A DNA stretch of 64,000 bases from an uncultured Eubacteriaceae bacterium. GTDB lineage: Bacteria > Bacillota > Clostridia > Lachnospirales > CAG-274. Position 1 is the stretch's first letter. Every line of letters starts with the position of its first letter. The notes under the pieces are model-generated. The model saw nothing but the letters and a program-made list of their open reading frames with translations, had not been told where the DNA came from and did not search any database. The translations under genes and the position numbers were made by a program. Where the stretch lies: contig CAMVJD010000004.1 in assembly GCA_947167715.1 (NCBI GenBank), positions 47,052-111,051 of the forward strand, read 5' to 3'. Of the stretch, positions 9,440 through 17,684 are shown piece by piece.

Positions 9440-10328
9440 GATTTATACGGCAAATAAATTTTACCGTGATAAATTCGGCAAAAAGCTGATAAAGCTGTCT
9501 ATTGACGGCGGCTTTGACTGCCCCAACCGTGACGGAACGGTCGGCACGGGCGGCTGTATATTTTGCAGCGGCAGGGGCAGCGGCGATTTTGCGGCAAAGG
9601 GCGAAGATATAGAAAGTCAGATATCAGACGCCAAGGCAAGGCTCAAAGAAAAGTGGGGCGGTACGGACTGCGAATATATGGTGTATTTTCAGGCCTTTAC
9701 AAACACCTATGCCCCCGTGGATATCTTAAGGCAAAAATATTACGGCGCGTTAAAGGCGGCGGGGGCTAAGGCGATTTCCATAGCCACCCGCCCCGACTGT
9801 ATAGACGGGGATATAGTTGAGCTGCTTAAGGAAATTTCGCAAAAATATTATGTCACCGTTGAGCTGGGCTTGCAGACAAGCAATGAAAAAACGGCGGAGC
9901 TTATAAACAGATGCTATAAAAACGATGTATATGTAAATGCTGTTAAAATGCTGAACGATGCGGGTATAGATGTTATTACTCATATTATTTTGGGTCTGCC
10001 CGGCGAAACAAACCGGGATATGATAAAAAGCGTTGATTTTGCCGTAAACGCAGGCACAAGGGGCATAAAATTACAGCTTTTGCATATTTTAAAGGGTACA
10101 AGGCTTGCCGAAATGTACGGGGACAAGCCCTTTAAGCTGTTTGAAAAGGACGAATACATAGACCTTGTCTGCGATATACTGGAGCGCCTGCCCGAGGATA
10201 TAGTCATACACCGTATGACGGGCGATGCACCCAAGGAATTGATGATAGAGCCGTGGTGGAGCCTTGATAAAAGAAGTGTACTAAACGGCATTTCAAAGCA
10301 ATGGAAAAGACGGCACGCCGAAACTTAA
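9429..10328 (+). CDS. Radical SAM protein of the TIGR01212/YhcC family
   Basis: The 299-residue protein is a radical S-adenosylmethionine enzyme. The [4Fe-4S] cluster motif is the expanded CPNRDGTVGTGGCIFC (about residues 29-44), which is the characteristic spacing of the YhcC group rather than the ordinary CxxxCxxC. The downstream LGLQTSNEKTAELINR and HIILGLPGETNRDM segments match the same family. The substrate of YhcC proteins is not established. Translation is probably coupled to the preceding protease through the 11-base overlap; a good independent ribosome binding site is not evident. Confidence 0.9.
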   Translation: MKNEIYTANKFYRDKFGKKLIKLSIDGGFDCPNRDGTVGTGGCIFCSGRGSGDFAAKGEDIESQISDAKARLKEKWGGTDCEYMVYFQAFTNTYAPVDILRQKYYGALKAAGAKAISIATRPDCIDGDIVELLKEISQKYYVTVELGLQTSNEKTAELINRCYKNDVYVNAVKMLNDAGIDVITHIILGLPGETNRDMIKSVDFAVNAGTRGIKLQLLHILKGTRLAEMYGDKPFKLFEKDEYIDLVCDILERLPEDIVIHRMTGDAPKELMIEPWWSLDKRSVLNGISKQWKRRHAET

Positions 10329-10336
10329 AAACCGTA

Positions 10337-10365
10337 TTGCAAGAAATAACGGTATATGGTATAAT
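10337..10365 (+). promoter_or_regulatory. Promoter before the SUKH-like gene
   Basis: TTGCAA (10337-10342) and TATAAT (10360-10365) with a 17-base spacer start immediately after the radical SAM gene and lie about 95 bases before the next ATG. Confidence 0.65.
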
Positions 10366-10458
10366 GTGAACGGGTGAGAGAATGTGAGCAAATGTATGTA
10401 TTCGGTAAAATTGGTAATAATATGGTAAAAATGTGCAACAAAGGCGTTTGAGATAAAA

Positions 10459-11112
10459 ATGAAAGAGATACTGAAAAATATTTACGGTTTGGATAAAACG
10501 CAGGGTTACGATGTGCGGGAGCTTGCGGCCTTTGAACTGCGGTTTGGACATATTCCCGCTGTATTAAAGGACTTTTACGGACTTTGCGGCAAATGCGGGG
10601 AAATAACCTTTGTTCAGGATGAATGGATGATGCCGCAAAGCTATGAAAAATACGGTTGGCTTGCCGAAAGTGAAAATTTTGTGCTGATGAACGAAAATCA
10701 AGGGGTATGGCAGGCACAGATATTACGGGAGGATCTGAATAAGGACGACCCTCCCGTTTATTTAAAATATGACAACTGCGATGAACTGTTTTTATGCAAT
10801 GAAAAGACAAGCGAATTTATCAAAAATATGCTTGTTTTCGAGGGTGTTTTTCAATTTGATTATTTCTCCGGGGCTTTTTATTGGATAACGGACACGGAGT
10901 TTGAATATATCAAAGGGCGTCTTAATAAATATCCTTTCGCCCCAAACAAGATGTTTTCGGATAACGGCCTGCATCTGTTTTATCTTACGGACGACAGTGC
11001 GCTTGCCGTTATGAACGATGCGGGAGAATATCAGATGTTTTACGGCGCGGGCAGCGAGAAAAGCTATAATAAACTTGCGGCACTGCTTGAGGATATAGGC
11101 GAAGAAGTATAA
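10459..11112 (+). CDS. SMI1/KNR4 (SUKH) domain-like protein
   Basis: The 217-residue acidic protein has the SUKH-like signature near its start: an amphipathic segment with ELRFGHIPAVLKDFYGLCG (about residues 26-44), followed by alternating short strands rich in W, F and Y such as EWMMPQSYEKYGW. SUKH proteins are often immunity proteins for contact-dependent or secreted polymorphic toxins. No toxin gene is adjacent, so if the assignment is right it is an orphan immunity gene. The remaining two thirds do not match anything I recognise. Its ribosome binding site is weak (AAAGGCG about 14 bases upstream). The family call is moderate only. Confidence 0.55.
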   Translation: MKEILKNIYGLDKTQGYDVRELAAFELRFGHIPAVLKDFYGLCGKCGEITFVQDEWMMPQSYEKYGWLAESENFVLMNENQGVWQAQILREDLNKDDPPVYLKYDNCDELFLCNEKTSEFIKNMLVFEGVFQFDYFSGAFYWITDTEFEYIKGRLNKYPFAPNKMFSDNGLHLFYLTDDSALAVMNDAGEYQMFYGAGSEKSYNKLAALLEDIGEEV

Positions 11113-11208
11113 GACAAAATTTGAGTTTTCCCGTTTTTGGGATGATTTTTGCTTGAAATGCGGTAGATAACGGCATAACGGTAAATGTTTTTTGTGATGT
11201 GTGATTTG

Positions 11209-11361
11209 CAAATTTCAATTTAACGGGGAGATCTTGGGCGGACGGACACGCAGGTCCGTCCCTACAACGAATAATCTGACATTTCACCGTTTTGTAGGGA
11301 ACGACCTATGTGTCGTTCCGCTGTCTCGTTTCACAATATCTCTCGGACAAATTGAAATTTG
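11209..11361. repeat. Palindromic MITE-like intergenic element
   Basis: About 153 bases are bounded by near-inverse ends, caaatttcaattt on the left and aaattgaaatttg on the right. Inside are two hairpins, ggacggacacgcaggtccgtcc and ggaacgacctatgtgtcgttcc, joined by tacaac/gtaggg segments that are also inverse to each other. No protein is encoded. Architecture suggests a non-autonomous repeat, but only one full copy is in this window. Confidence 0.6.
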
Positions 11362-11414
11362 TACAACATACACATTTCTGATAAAAAATGGGAAAACTCA
11401 AAAAAACAAAAATA

Positions 11415-11443
11415 TTGAAAAACAAATTAAGATATGATATTAT
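11415..11443 (+). promoter_or_regulatory. Promoter of the lipid kinase gene
   Basis: TTGAAA (11415-11420) and TATTAT (11438-11443) with a 17-base spacer lie 34 bases before the ATG at 11477. Confidence 0.65.
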
Positions 11444-11476
11444 AAAAAAATACGGATAGTATCGGGAGAGGATGCA

Positions 11477-12373
11477 ATGAAAAAATTCAAGCTTATTTAC
11501 AACCCGTATTCGGGCGGGGGTGTATTTAAGGGCAATCTGGATGAATTTATATACAATATGCAGCGAAACGGCTATGAGGTATCGGTTTTCCGCACCTGCG
11601 AGATAGGCGATATAGGCAGGCATATCTCGGCTATGGGGCACGATTGGGATGCCATTGGCGCCTCGGGCGGTGACGGCACGATAAATCTGGTTGTAAACGC
11701 TATGATGAAGCACGGGCTTAACGATATCCCGCTGGCGCTTGTACCCTCGGGCACGGCGAACGATTTTTGCACATTTTTGGAAATACCGCAGGATATCGCC
11801 GAGTGCTGTGATGTTATCGGCGCAGGCAAGACCGAATATACAGACCTCGGGCTTATAAACGGCGAAAAGTATTTTATAAACGTCTGTGCGGGCGGCCTTT
11901 TTTCAAATGTTTCACAGGAGGTGGACAGGACGTTCAAGGACCTTTTCGGCAAGCTTGCGTACTATGTAAAGGGTATGGAGCAGCTTTCGACGTTCAAGCC
12001 CATACCTATGCGCATAACCTCGTCAAGGGGTGTTTACGAGAACAATATAAACTTGTTTCTGGTGCTTAATTCCTCGGGTACGGGCGGCATAGAGGGCATT
12101 TCGCCCCACGCCAGCATAAATGACGGCCTGCTTGATTTTGTGGCCTTTGCCAATATCCCCTGGCCCGACCTTACAAAGCTGGTGTTTGACTTTTTAAAGG
12201 GCGAGCATCTTTCAAGCGAGGGCATTATATTTTTTAAGGACAGCAATATAAAAATAGAAAATCTTTCGCCCGACAAACGCTTTATCACTACCGATATCGA
12301 CGGCGAACGCGGCCCCGATATGCCCGTGGAGATAAAAACGGTGCCAAAGGCGATAAAAATATTTGTAAAATAA
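11477..12373 (+). CDS. Diacylglycerol kinase-type lipid kinase (YegS/BmrU family)
   Basis: The 298-residue protein has the DAGK catalytic fold: KLIYNPYSGGG at the start, the nucleotide-binding ASGGDGTINLVVNAM near residue 66, and VPSGTANDFCTFL about 25 residues later, matching the GGDGT and P-x-GTxND motifs. Members phosphorylate diacylglycerol or related lipids at the membrane face, recycling lipid for phospholipid or teichoic acid metabolism; the precise substrate is not predictable. GGAGAGG precedes the ATG by about eight bases. It is 10 bases upstream of argS and is probably co-transcribed with it. Confidence 0.92.
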   Translation: MKKFKLIYNPYSGGGVFKGNLDEFIYNMQRNGYEVSVFRTCEIGDIGRHISAMGHDWDAIGASGGDGTINLVVNAMMKHGLNDIPLALVPSGTANDFCTFLEIPQDIAECCDVIGAGKTEYTDLGLINGEKYFINVCAGGLFSNVSQEVDRTFKDLFGKLAYYVKGMEQLSTFKPIPMRITSSRGVYENNINLFLVLNSSGTGGIEGISPHASINDGLLDFVAFANIPWPDLTKLVFDFLKGEHLSSEGIIFFKDSNIKIENLSPDKRFITTDIDGERGPDMPVEIKTVPKAIKIFVK

Positions 12374-12383
12374 GGAGTATACT

Positions 12384-14084
12384 ATGGATTTTATTACCGA
12401 ACTTTCAAAAATAATTTCACAGGCGGCGGATATTCCGGCGGAGGAGATAGCGCCCGCAATAGAGACCCCAGCCGATACCAAAAACGGTGATTTTGCCTTT
12501 CCCTGCTTCAGGCTTGCAAAGGTTTTAAGAAAGGCGCCCCCGCTTATCGCACAGGATATCGCAGCTAAAATAGAAAAGCCCGGTTTTGTGTCGGATATAC
12601 AGGTGGTAAACGCCTATATCAACTTTTTTGTCAATAAAGAGGACACCGTAAAAAGCGTTGTTGCGGGCTATGTTGAAAACGGCACCGATATTTTTAAATC
12701 AAAGATAGGCGAAGGCAAAACTATTTGCATAGACTATTCCTCGCCCAATATTGCAAAGCCCTTCCATGTCGGACATCTGCGTTCTACCGTTATCGGCAAT
12801 GCGCTTAAAAATATTTATACCGCCCTTGGCTATAAGGTAGTGGGCATAAACCACCTCGGCGACTGGGGCACGCAGTTTGGCAAGCTTATAGTTGCCTATA
12901 AAATGTGGGGCGACAAGGAAACTGTCGAGCGTGACGATATAAAGGAATTGAGCCGTATTTACGTTAAGTTCCACGAGGAGGCCGAAAAGCGCCCCGAGCT
13001 TAACGACGAGGCACGCTCCTGGCTTGTTAAAATGCAGGAGGGCGACAAGGAGGCTCTCGACCTTTGGAAATGGTTCTGCGATATCAGTATGAAGGAATTT
13101 AACCGCATTTACGACCGTCTTGGCATTACCTTTGACAGCTATGCGGGTGAGAGCTTTTATAATGATAAAATGCAGGCCGCTGTTGAGGAGATACGCCAAA
13201 AGGGTCTTTTGACCACCAGCGAGGGCGCACAGATAGTAGACCTTGAAAAATACAATATGCCGCCCTGCCTTATTTTAAGAAGTGACGGCGGTACGCTTTA
13301 CCCCACAAGGGATATCTCGGCGGCGCTTTACCGCAAGGAGACCTATGATTTTTACAAGTGTCTTTACATAACCGCTCTCGACCAGAATCTGCACTTTGCG
13401 CAGTGGTTCAAGGTGCTGGAGCTTATGGGCTATGATTGGGCTGCGGACAGCCTTGTGCATATACCGTTTGGTCTTGTAAGCCTTGGAGACGGCAAGTTAA
13501 GCACAAGAAAGGGTCATGTTGTTTTAATGGAGGATATCCTTAACCAGGCTGTCGAAAAAGCGCTTTCTATAATAGAAGAAAAAAATCCCGACCTTGCCGA
13601 TAAGGAAAAGGTCGCAGAGGATGTCGGCATTGGTGCCGTTATCTTTGACGATATGTTTAATTCAAGAATTAAAAATATCGTGTTCGACCTTGACAGGATG
13701 CTCAGCTTCGAGGGCGAAACAGGCCCTTATGTGCAGTACACCCACGCAAGGGCGTGCAATATCTTAAAAAGAAACGGCTTTGAGGGTCTTTCAAAGGACA
13801 TAGACTACAGCCTTATATCGGACGAGGCAAGTGTTGCGCTTTGCAAGGCTATCGGCGATATGGCCGACAAGATAAAGGAGGCCGCCGACAAGAACGAGCC
13901 CTACATAGTTTCACGCCAGCTTATCGAGGTCTGCAAGCAGTTTAACCGTTTCTACAACGGCAAAAATATCATGCAGTGCGAGACTGCCGAGAAAAAGGCA
14001 AGGCTTGCACTTGTATGCGAGACCAAGGACTGCATAAGCTTTGGGCTTGGACTGCTGGGCATAAACGCGCCGGAGAGTATGTAA
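12384..14084 (+). CDS. argS: Arginyl-tRNA synthetase
   Basis: The 566-residue class I synthetase attaches arginine to tRNA-Arg. An N-terminal additional domain (about residues 1-110) that recognises the tRNA elbow precedes the ATP-binding HIGH-type motif NIAKPFHVGHLRSTVIGN at about 125. The KMSKS-like loop appears as KLSTRKGHV, the form usual in ArgRS. The C-terminal DALR anticodon-binding domain includes YVQYTHARACNIL. Its AAGGAG site lies seven bases before the ATG. A terminator follows at 14136. Confidence 0.97.
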   Translation: MDFITELSKIISQAADIPAEEIAPAIETPADTKNGDFAFPCFRLAKVLRKAPPLIAQDIAAKIEKPGFVSDIQVVNAYINFFVNKEDTVKSVVAGYVENGTDIFKSKIGEGKTICIDYSSPNIAKPFHVGHLRSTVIGNALKNIYTALGYKVVGINHLGDWGTQFGKLIVAYKMWGDKETVERDDIKELSRIYVKFHEEAEKRPELNDEARSWLVKMQEGDKEALDLWKWFCDISMKEFNRIYDRLGITFDSYAGESFYNDKMQAAVEEIRQKGLLTTSEGAQIVDLEKYNMPPCLILRSDGGTLYPTRDISAALYRKETYDFYKCLYITALDQNLHFAQWFKVLELMGYDWAADSLVHIPFGLVSLGDGKLSTRKGHVVLMEDILNQAVEKALSIIEEKNPDLADKEKVAEDVGIGAVIFDDMFNSRIKNIVFDLDRMLSFEGETGPYVQYTHARACNILKRNGFEGLSKDIDYSLISDEASVALCKAIGDMADKIKEAADKNEPYIVSRQLIEVCKQFNRFYNGKNIMQCETAEKKARLALVCETKDCISFGLGLLGINAPESM

Positions 14085-14135
14085 GGATAGATATAAAAGA
14101 TATTATCAAAAACGCGGGTGGACCGTAAATAAGTG

Positions 14136-14182
14136 AAAAGCCGCCGTAATGGTCAAAAATGATGTATTGGGCGGCTTTTTTT
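14136..14182 (+). terminator. Terminator after argS
   Basis: The stem aaagccgcc/ggcggcttt with a 23-base loop is followed by a T-rich tail, ending the lipid kinase-argS transcript before the alpha operon promoter. Confidence 0.8.
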
Positions 14183-14243
14183 ATGCGTTTAATGGACAAA
14201 TTTAACAAAATTTAAAAAAAATCCAAAATCCCAAAATAAATGC

Positions 14244-14272
14244 TTGATTTTTGGGTGGGGATTTGGTATACT
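14244..14272 (+). promoter_or_regulatory. Promoter of the alpha ribosomal operon
   Basis: TTGATT (14244-14249) and TATACT (14267-14272) with a 17-base spacer lie 245 bases upstream of rpsM, leaving a long untranslated leader. Confidence 0.7.
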
Positions 14273-14278
14273 AAAAAC

Positions 14279-14510
14279 TGGTTTGACATCAAATAAATAT
14301 GCTGACGGCGTATGTCCGCAGCAGCAATATGGTTTAAGGGGGGTAAAAGCCCTCTGTGGCCTTAGGTACCGGGGACGCCTGCCGAAAGGCGTTTCGTTTA
14401 TCCAAAGGGAGCGGCTGCCCGATGGAATATTTGATACAAACTATCGACGCTGCATTGGCAGCAGTAACCAATGTGCCGCAAGGGCGGCTAATTTAATCAG
14501 GAGGTGCAAT
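14279..14510 (+). promoter_or_regulatory. Structured 5' leader of the alpha operon, possible S4-responsive element
   Basis: The roughly 240-base leader has features of a folded RNA. A long-range helix can form between atcaaata (14288-14295) and tatttgat (14428-14435), enclosing a hairpin acgcct/aggcgt (14375-14392) and other GC-rich segments. After the enclosing helix come gctgc/gcagc (about 14449-14468) and gccgcaagggcggc shortly before the ribosome binding site. An in-frame extension of rpsM through this region was rejected because S13 begins at 14517. In other bacteria ribosomal protein S4 represses the alpha operon through the leader; applying that here is inference, as I recognise no published consensus. 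Confidence 0.5.
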
Positions 14511-14516
14511 AAGTAT

Positions 14517-14885
14517 ATGGCTCGTATAGCGGGTGTAGACTTACCAAGAGAAAAAAGAATTGAAATAGGTCTTACTTATGTTTACGGTATCGGCCGTGCA
14601 AGTTCAAACAGAATTTTGAAGGAAGCAGGCGTTAACCCCGACACAAGAGTAAGAGATCTTACAGATGATGAAGTTGCTAAGATCCGTGACGTGATCGACG
14701 CTTCCCAGACTGTAGAGGGTGATTTAAGACGTGAGATCGCTCTTAACATCAAGAGATTAGTTGAGATCGGCTGCTACAGAGGTATCCGTCACAGAAAGGG
14801 TCTTCCTGTAAGAGGACAGAAAACAAAGACCAACGCTCGTACAAGAAAAGGTCCGAGAAGAACTGTTGCTAACAAGAAGAAATAA
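14517..14885 (+). CDS. rpsM: 30S ribosomal protein S13
   Basis: The 122-residue protein starts [19 protein letters not shown], the universal S13 beginning, and contains the helix-two-turn-helix ([14 protein letters not shown]) and the basic tail [17 protein letters not shown] that contacts tRNA in the subunit interface. CAGGAGG lies 12 bases before the ATG. It is the first gene of rpsM-rpsK-rpsD-rpoA-rplQ. The usual infA-rpmJ genes do not precede it here, so the operon is detached from the spc cluster. Confidence 0.98.
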   Translation: MARIAGVDLPREKRIEIGLTYVYGIGRASSNRILKEAGVNPDTRVRDLTDDEVAKIRDVIDASQTVEGDLRREIALNIKRLVEIGCYRGIRHRKGLPVRGQKTKTNARTRKGPRRTVANKKK

Positions 14886-14926
14886 TTAATCTATTGATAC
14901 TATTATAGTAGGAGGATCAGGTCAAA

Positions 14927-15328
14927 ATGGCTAAGAAAACAGTTAAGAAGACTGTAGGCCGCAGACGCCGCGACAAAAAGGTCGTTGAGCGTGGTGCAGC
15001 ACATATCCAGTCAACTTTTAATAACACAATCGTAACTATTACAGACGCCGCAGGCAATGCTCTTTCTTGGGCAAGCGCAGGCGAGCTTGGCTTCAGAGGT
15101 TCAAGAAAGTCCACTCCTTATGCTGCACAGATGGCAGCAGAAAAGGCAGCAGGTGCTGCAAAGGATTACGGCTTAAAGACAGTTGAAGTATTTGTAAAGG
15201 GCCCGGGCAGCGGCCGTGAAGCAGCTATCCGTGCATTACAGGCAGCAGGCCTTGACGTAACAATGATCAAGGACGTTACACCCGTTCCTCACAACGGATG
15301 CAGACCGCCTAAGAGAAGACGTGTATAA
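14927..15328 (+). CDS. rpsK: 30S ribosomal protein S11
   Basis: The 133-residue protein has the S11 hallmarks [15 protein letters not shown], the [14 protein letters not shown] segment and the C-terminal [16 protein letters not shown]. It sits on the 30S platform by the mRNA exit. AGGAGG is placed about ten bases before the ATG. Second gene of the alpha operon with 41 bases to rpsM. Confidence 0.98.
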   Translation: MAKKTVKKTVGRRRRDKKVVERGAAHIQSTFNNTIVTITDAAGNALSWASAGELGFRGSRKSTPYAAQMAAEKAAGAAKDYGLKTVEVFVKGPGSGREAAIRALQAAGLDVTMIKDVTPVPHNGCRPPKRRRV

Positions 15329-15374
15329 TTTAGAGAAAATTTGTTTTTTATTGATATAACGGAGGTAACTATTA

Positions 15375-15965
15375 ATGGCTAGAGATATGGGTCCTATCAT
15401 TAAAAGATGCAGATACTTGGGCATTGAGCCTTCTGTTCTTGGTTCAAGCAAGAAGGCAGGACACCGCAAGAGAAATATGCGCAAGTTAAGTGAATACGGC
15501 ATTCAGTTAAAGGAAAAGCAGAAAGTAAAGTTTATTTACGGCGTGCTTGAAAAGCAGTTCAGAAACTACTATGAGAAGGCTGAAAAGATGCACGGCATCG
15601 CAGGTGAGAACCTTCTTATGCTTCTTGAAATGCGTCTTGACAATGTTGTTTACAGACTTGGCTACGGCCGCACAAGAAAAGAGGCTCGTCAGATCGTAAG
15701 ACACAACCTTGTTACTATCAACGGCAAGAAGGCTAATATCCCTTCACAGCAGGTAAAGGTAGGCGACGTGATCGAGATCAAGGAAACAAAGAAGGATCTT
15801 CAGAGATTCAAGGATGTTCTTGATGTTACAGCTTCAAGAATAGTTCCCGAGTGGTTATCGGCAGACCATGACAACCTTAAGGGCAGCGTACAGACACTTC
15901 CCAAGAGAGAGCAGCTTGACCTGCCCGTTAACGAGACACTTATCGTCGAGTTGTACAGCAAGTAA
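15375..15965 (+). CDS. rpsD: 30S ribosomal protein S4
   Basis: The 196-residue primary 16S rRNA-binding protein shows the S4 N-terminal domain (PIIKRCRYLGIEPSVLG) and the S4 RNA-binding fold EMRLDNVVYRLGYGRTRKEA with RQIVRHNLVTINGKK. It lacks the four-Cys zinc knuckle of some S4 forms. In many bacteria S4 is the translational repressor of this operon, which makes the long leader before rpsM of interest. ACGGAGG lies about 11 bases before the ATG. Confidence 0.98.
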   Translation: MARDMGPIIKRCRYLGIEPSVLGSSKKAGHRKRNMRKLSEYGIQLKEKQKVKFIYGVLEKQFRNYYEKAEKMHGIAGENLLMLLEMRLDNVVYRLGYGRTRKEARQIVRHNLVTINGKKANIPSQQVKVGDVIEIKETKKDLQRFKDVLDVTASRIVPEWLSADHDNLKGSVQTLPKREQLDLPVNETLIVELYSK

Positions 15966-16028
15966 TTTATCGGCTGTGTTTGAAATTTTTGAAACATATA
16001 AATTTGACTATATAGGGAGGTTGGCAGA

Positions 16029-16982
16029 GTGTTTGAGTTTGAAAAACCTCGCATTGAGATAACAGAAAAGAACGGCACTTACGGATGCTTTGTTGTTGAA
16101 CCGCTGGAGAGAGGCTACGGTACTACCCTTGGCAACTCTTTAAGAAGAATTTTGCTTTCTTCTTTGCCCGGCGCGGCAGTAAGCAATGTTAAAATTGAGG
16201 GCGTGCTGCACGAATTCAGCACCATCCCCGGCGTTAAGGAAGACGTTACGGAGTTGATCCTTAATCTTAAAAACCTTGCAATAAAAAACAACAGCGAGAG
16301 CAACGAGCCTAAAATGGCATATATAAACGCTTCGGGCGAGTGTGAGGTCAAGGCGGGCGATATCCAGTTTGACCAGGATATCGAGGTAATGAACCCCGAT
16401 CTTCACATCGCTACATTATCGGGCGGCCCCGACAGCAAGCTGTTTGTTGAAATTACCATTACAAAAGGCCGCGGCTATGTTGATGCTGCAAAGAACAAAA
16501 GAGCTGACCAGCCGCTCCGAATGATACCTGTTGATTCTATTTACACTCCTGTCAGACGTGTAAACTTCCGTGTTGAGGATACTCGTGTAGGTCAGATCAC
16601 AGATTATGACAAGCTTACATTTGAAATTTGGACAGACGGTACTATTGCGCCCGATGACGCTGTCAGCCTTGGCGCAAAGATACTTAACGAACACCTTAAT
16701 TTGTTTGTTGACCTGTCCGACAGCGCAAGAAACGCAGAGATCCTTGTTGAAAAGGAAGAGGGCAAGAAAGAAAAGGTGCTTGAGCTCAGCATTGAGGAGC
16801 TTGACCTTTCCGTTCGTTCCTACAACTGCTTGAAGCGTGCGGGTATCAACACAGTTGAAGATCTTGCAAACAAAACAGAAGAAGATATGATGAAGGTACG
16901 AAACCTCGGCCGCAAGTCGCTTGAGGAAGTACTTAACAAGTTAGCTGAACTGGGCTTGAGCTTAAGCCCCAGCGAGGAATAA
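16029..16982 (+). CDS. rpoA: RNA polymerase alpha subunit
   Basis: The 317-residue protein has the N-terminal assembly domain ([18 protein letters not shown] and [16 protein letters not shown]) and the C-terminal helix-hairpin-helix domain ([18 protein letters not shown], then [11 protein letters not shown]) that contacts UP elements and activators. The start is GTG, supported by AGGGAGG eleven bases upstream and by homology beginning at [11 protein letters not shown]. Fourth gene of the alpha operon. Confidence 0.98.
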   Translation: MFEFEKPRIEITEKNGTYGCFVVEPLERGYGTTLGNSLRRILLSSLPGAAVSNVKIEGVLHEFSTIPGVKEDVTELILNLKNLAIKNNSESNEPKMAYINASGECEVKAGDIQFDQDIEVMNPDLHIATLSGGPDSKLFVEITITKGRGYVDAAKNKRADQPLRMIPVDSIYTPVRRVNFRVEDTRVGQITDYDKLTFEIWTDGTIAPDDAVSLGAKILNEHLNLFVDLSDSARNAEILVEKEEGKKEKVLELSIEELDLSVRSYNCLKRAGINTVEDLANKTEEDMMKVRNLGRKSLEEVLNKLAELGLSLSPSEE

Positions 16983-16998
16983 TTTAGGAGGTTAAGAG

Positions 16999-17535
16999 AT
17001 GTCCGGATATAGAAAGCTTGGCCGTACAGCAAGCCAGCGTAAGGCGCTGTTACGCAACCAGGTAACTAATTTATTATACCACGGCAAAATTGAGACTACA
17101 GAGTCCAAGGCCAAGGAAATCAGAAGTATTGCTGAAAAGCTTATTACACTTGCAATTAAGGAAAAGGATAACTTTGATGAAGTTACCGTTACCGCAAAGG
17201 CAGCTAAAAAGGATGCCGAGGGCAAGCGTGTTAAGGAAGTTGTAAACGGCAAGAGAGTGACTGTTTTTGACGAAGTTGAAAAGACTATCAAGAAAGATCA
17301 GCCCAGCCGTCTTAACGCAAGAAGAAAAATTCTTGCTTACCTTTACCCTGTAACAGAGGTTCCCGCTGACGGCCGCAAGGTCAGAAGCAACACCGTAAAG
17401 GTAGATATGGCTGCAAAGCTCTTTGACGAGATCGCACCCAAGTACGCAGGTAGAAACGGCGGCTACACAAGAATTGTGAAGCTTGGCGCAAGACGCGGCG
17501 ACGGCGCAGAAACAGTTATAATTGAACTTATCTAA
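16999..17535 (+). CDS. rplQ: 50S ribosomal protein L17 with a central insertion
   Basis: The start [20 protein letters not shown] and the end [18 protein letters not shown] are standard for L17, but the protein has 178 residues instead of about 110-130. The extra length is a charged insertion at about residues 62-105 (including [18 protein letters not shown]) between the two conserved halves. Longer L17 forms with lysine-rich inserts occur in some Clostridia. TTAGGAGG precedes the ATG by nine bases, 16 bases after rpoA. Last gene before the operon terminator. Confidence 0.96.
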   Translation: MSGYRKLGRTASQRKALLRNQVTNLLYHGKIETTESKAKEIRSIAEKLITLAIKEKDNFDEVTVTAKAAKKDAEGKRVKEVVNGKRVTVFDEVEKTIKKDQPSRLNARRKILAYLYPVTEVPADGRKVRSNTVKVDMAAKLFDEIAPKYAGRNGGYTRIVKLGARRGDGAETVIIELI

Positions 17536-17540
17536 TAAAT

Positions 17541-17569
17541 CAGGCTGTCCGAATGGGCAGCCTTTTTTA
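17541..17569 (+). terminator. Terminator of the alpha operon
   Basis: Stem aggctg/cagcct with an eight-base loop and a following T run, starting five bases after the rplQ stop. Confidence 0.88.
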
Positions 17570-17607
17570 CCGTTTATGTCAAAAAACGACCGGTTATGCA
17601 TAAGCTG

Positions 17608-17636
17608 TTGAAAAATAACCGATAGTATGATATAAT
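17608..17636 (+). promoter_or_regulatory. Promoter of the interrupted gene
   Basis: TTGAAA (17608-17613) and TATAAT (17631-17636) with a 17-base spacer, 49 bases before the ATG at 17685. Confidence 0.7.
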
Positions 17637-17684
17637 AGCCGATATAAATGAGGATTTCGGTAAATATCAAAAAGGAGAAAAATT

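Noticed and set aside
14244..14516. N-terminal extension of S13 by 91 codons
   Set aside because: The extension covers the promoter and the structured leader; S13 homology and an AGGAGG site fix the start at 14517.
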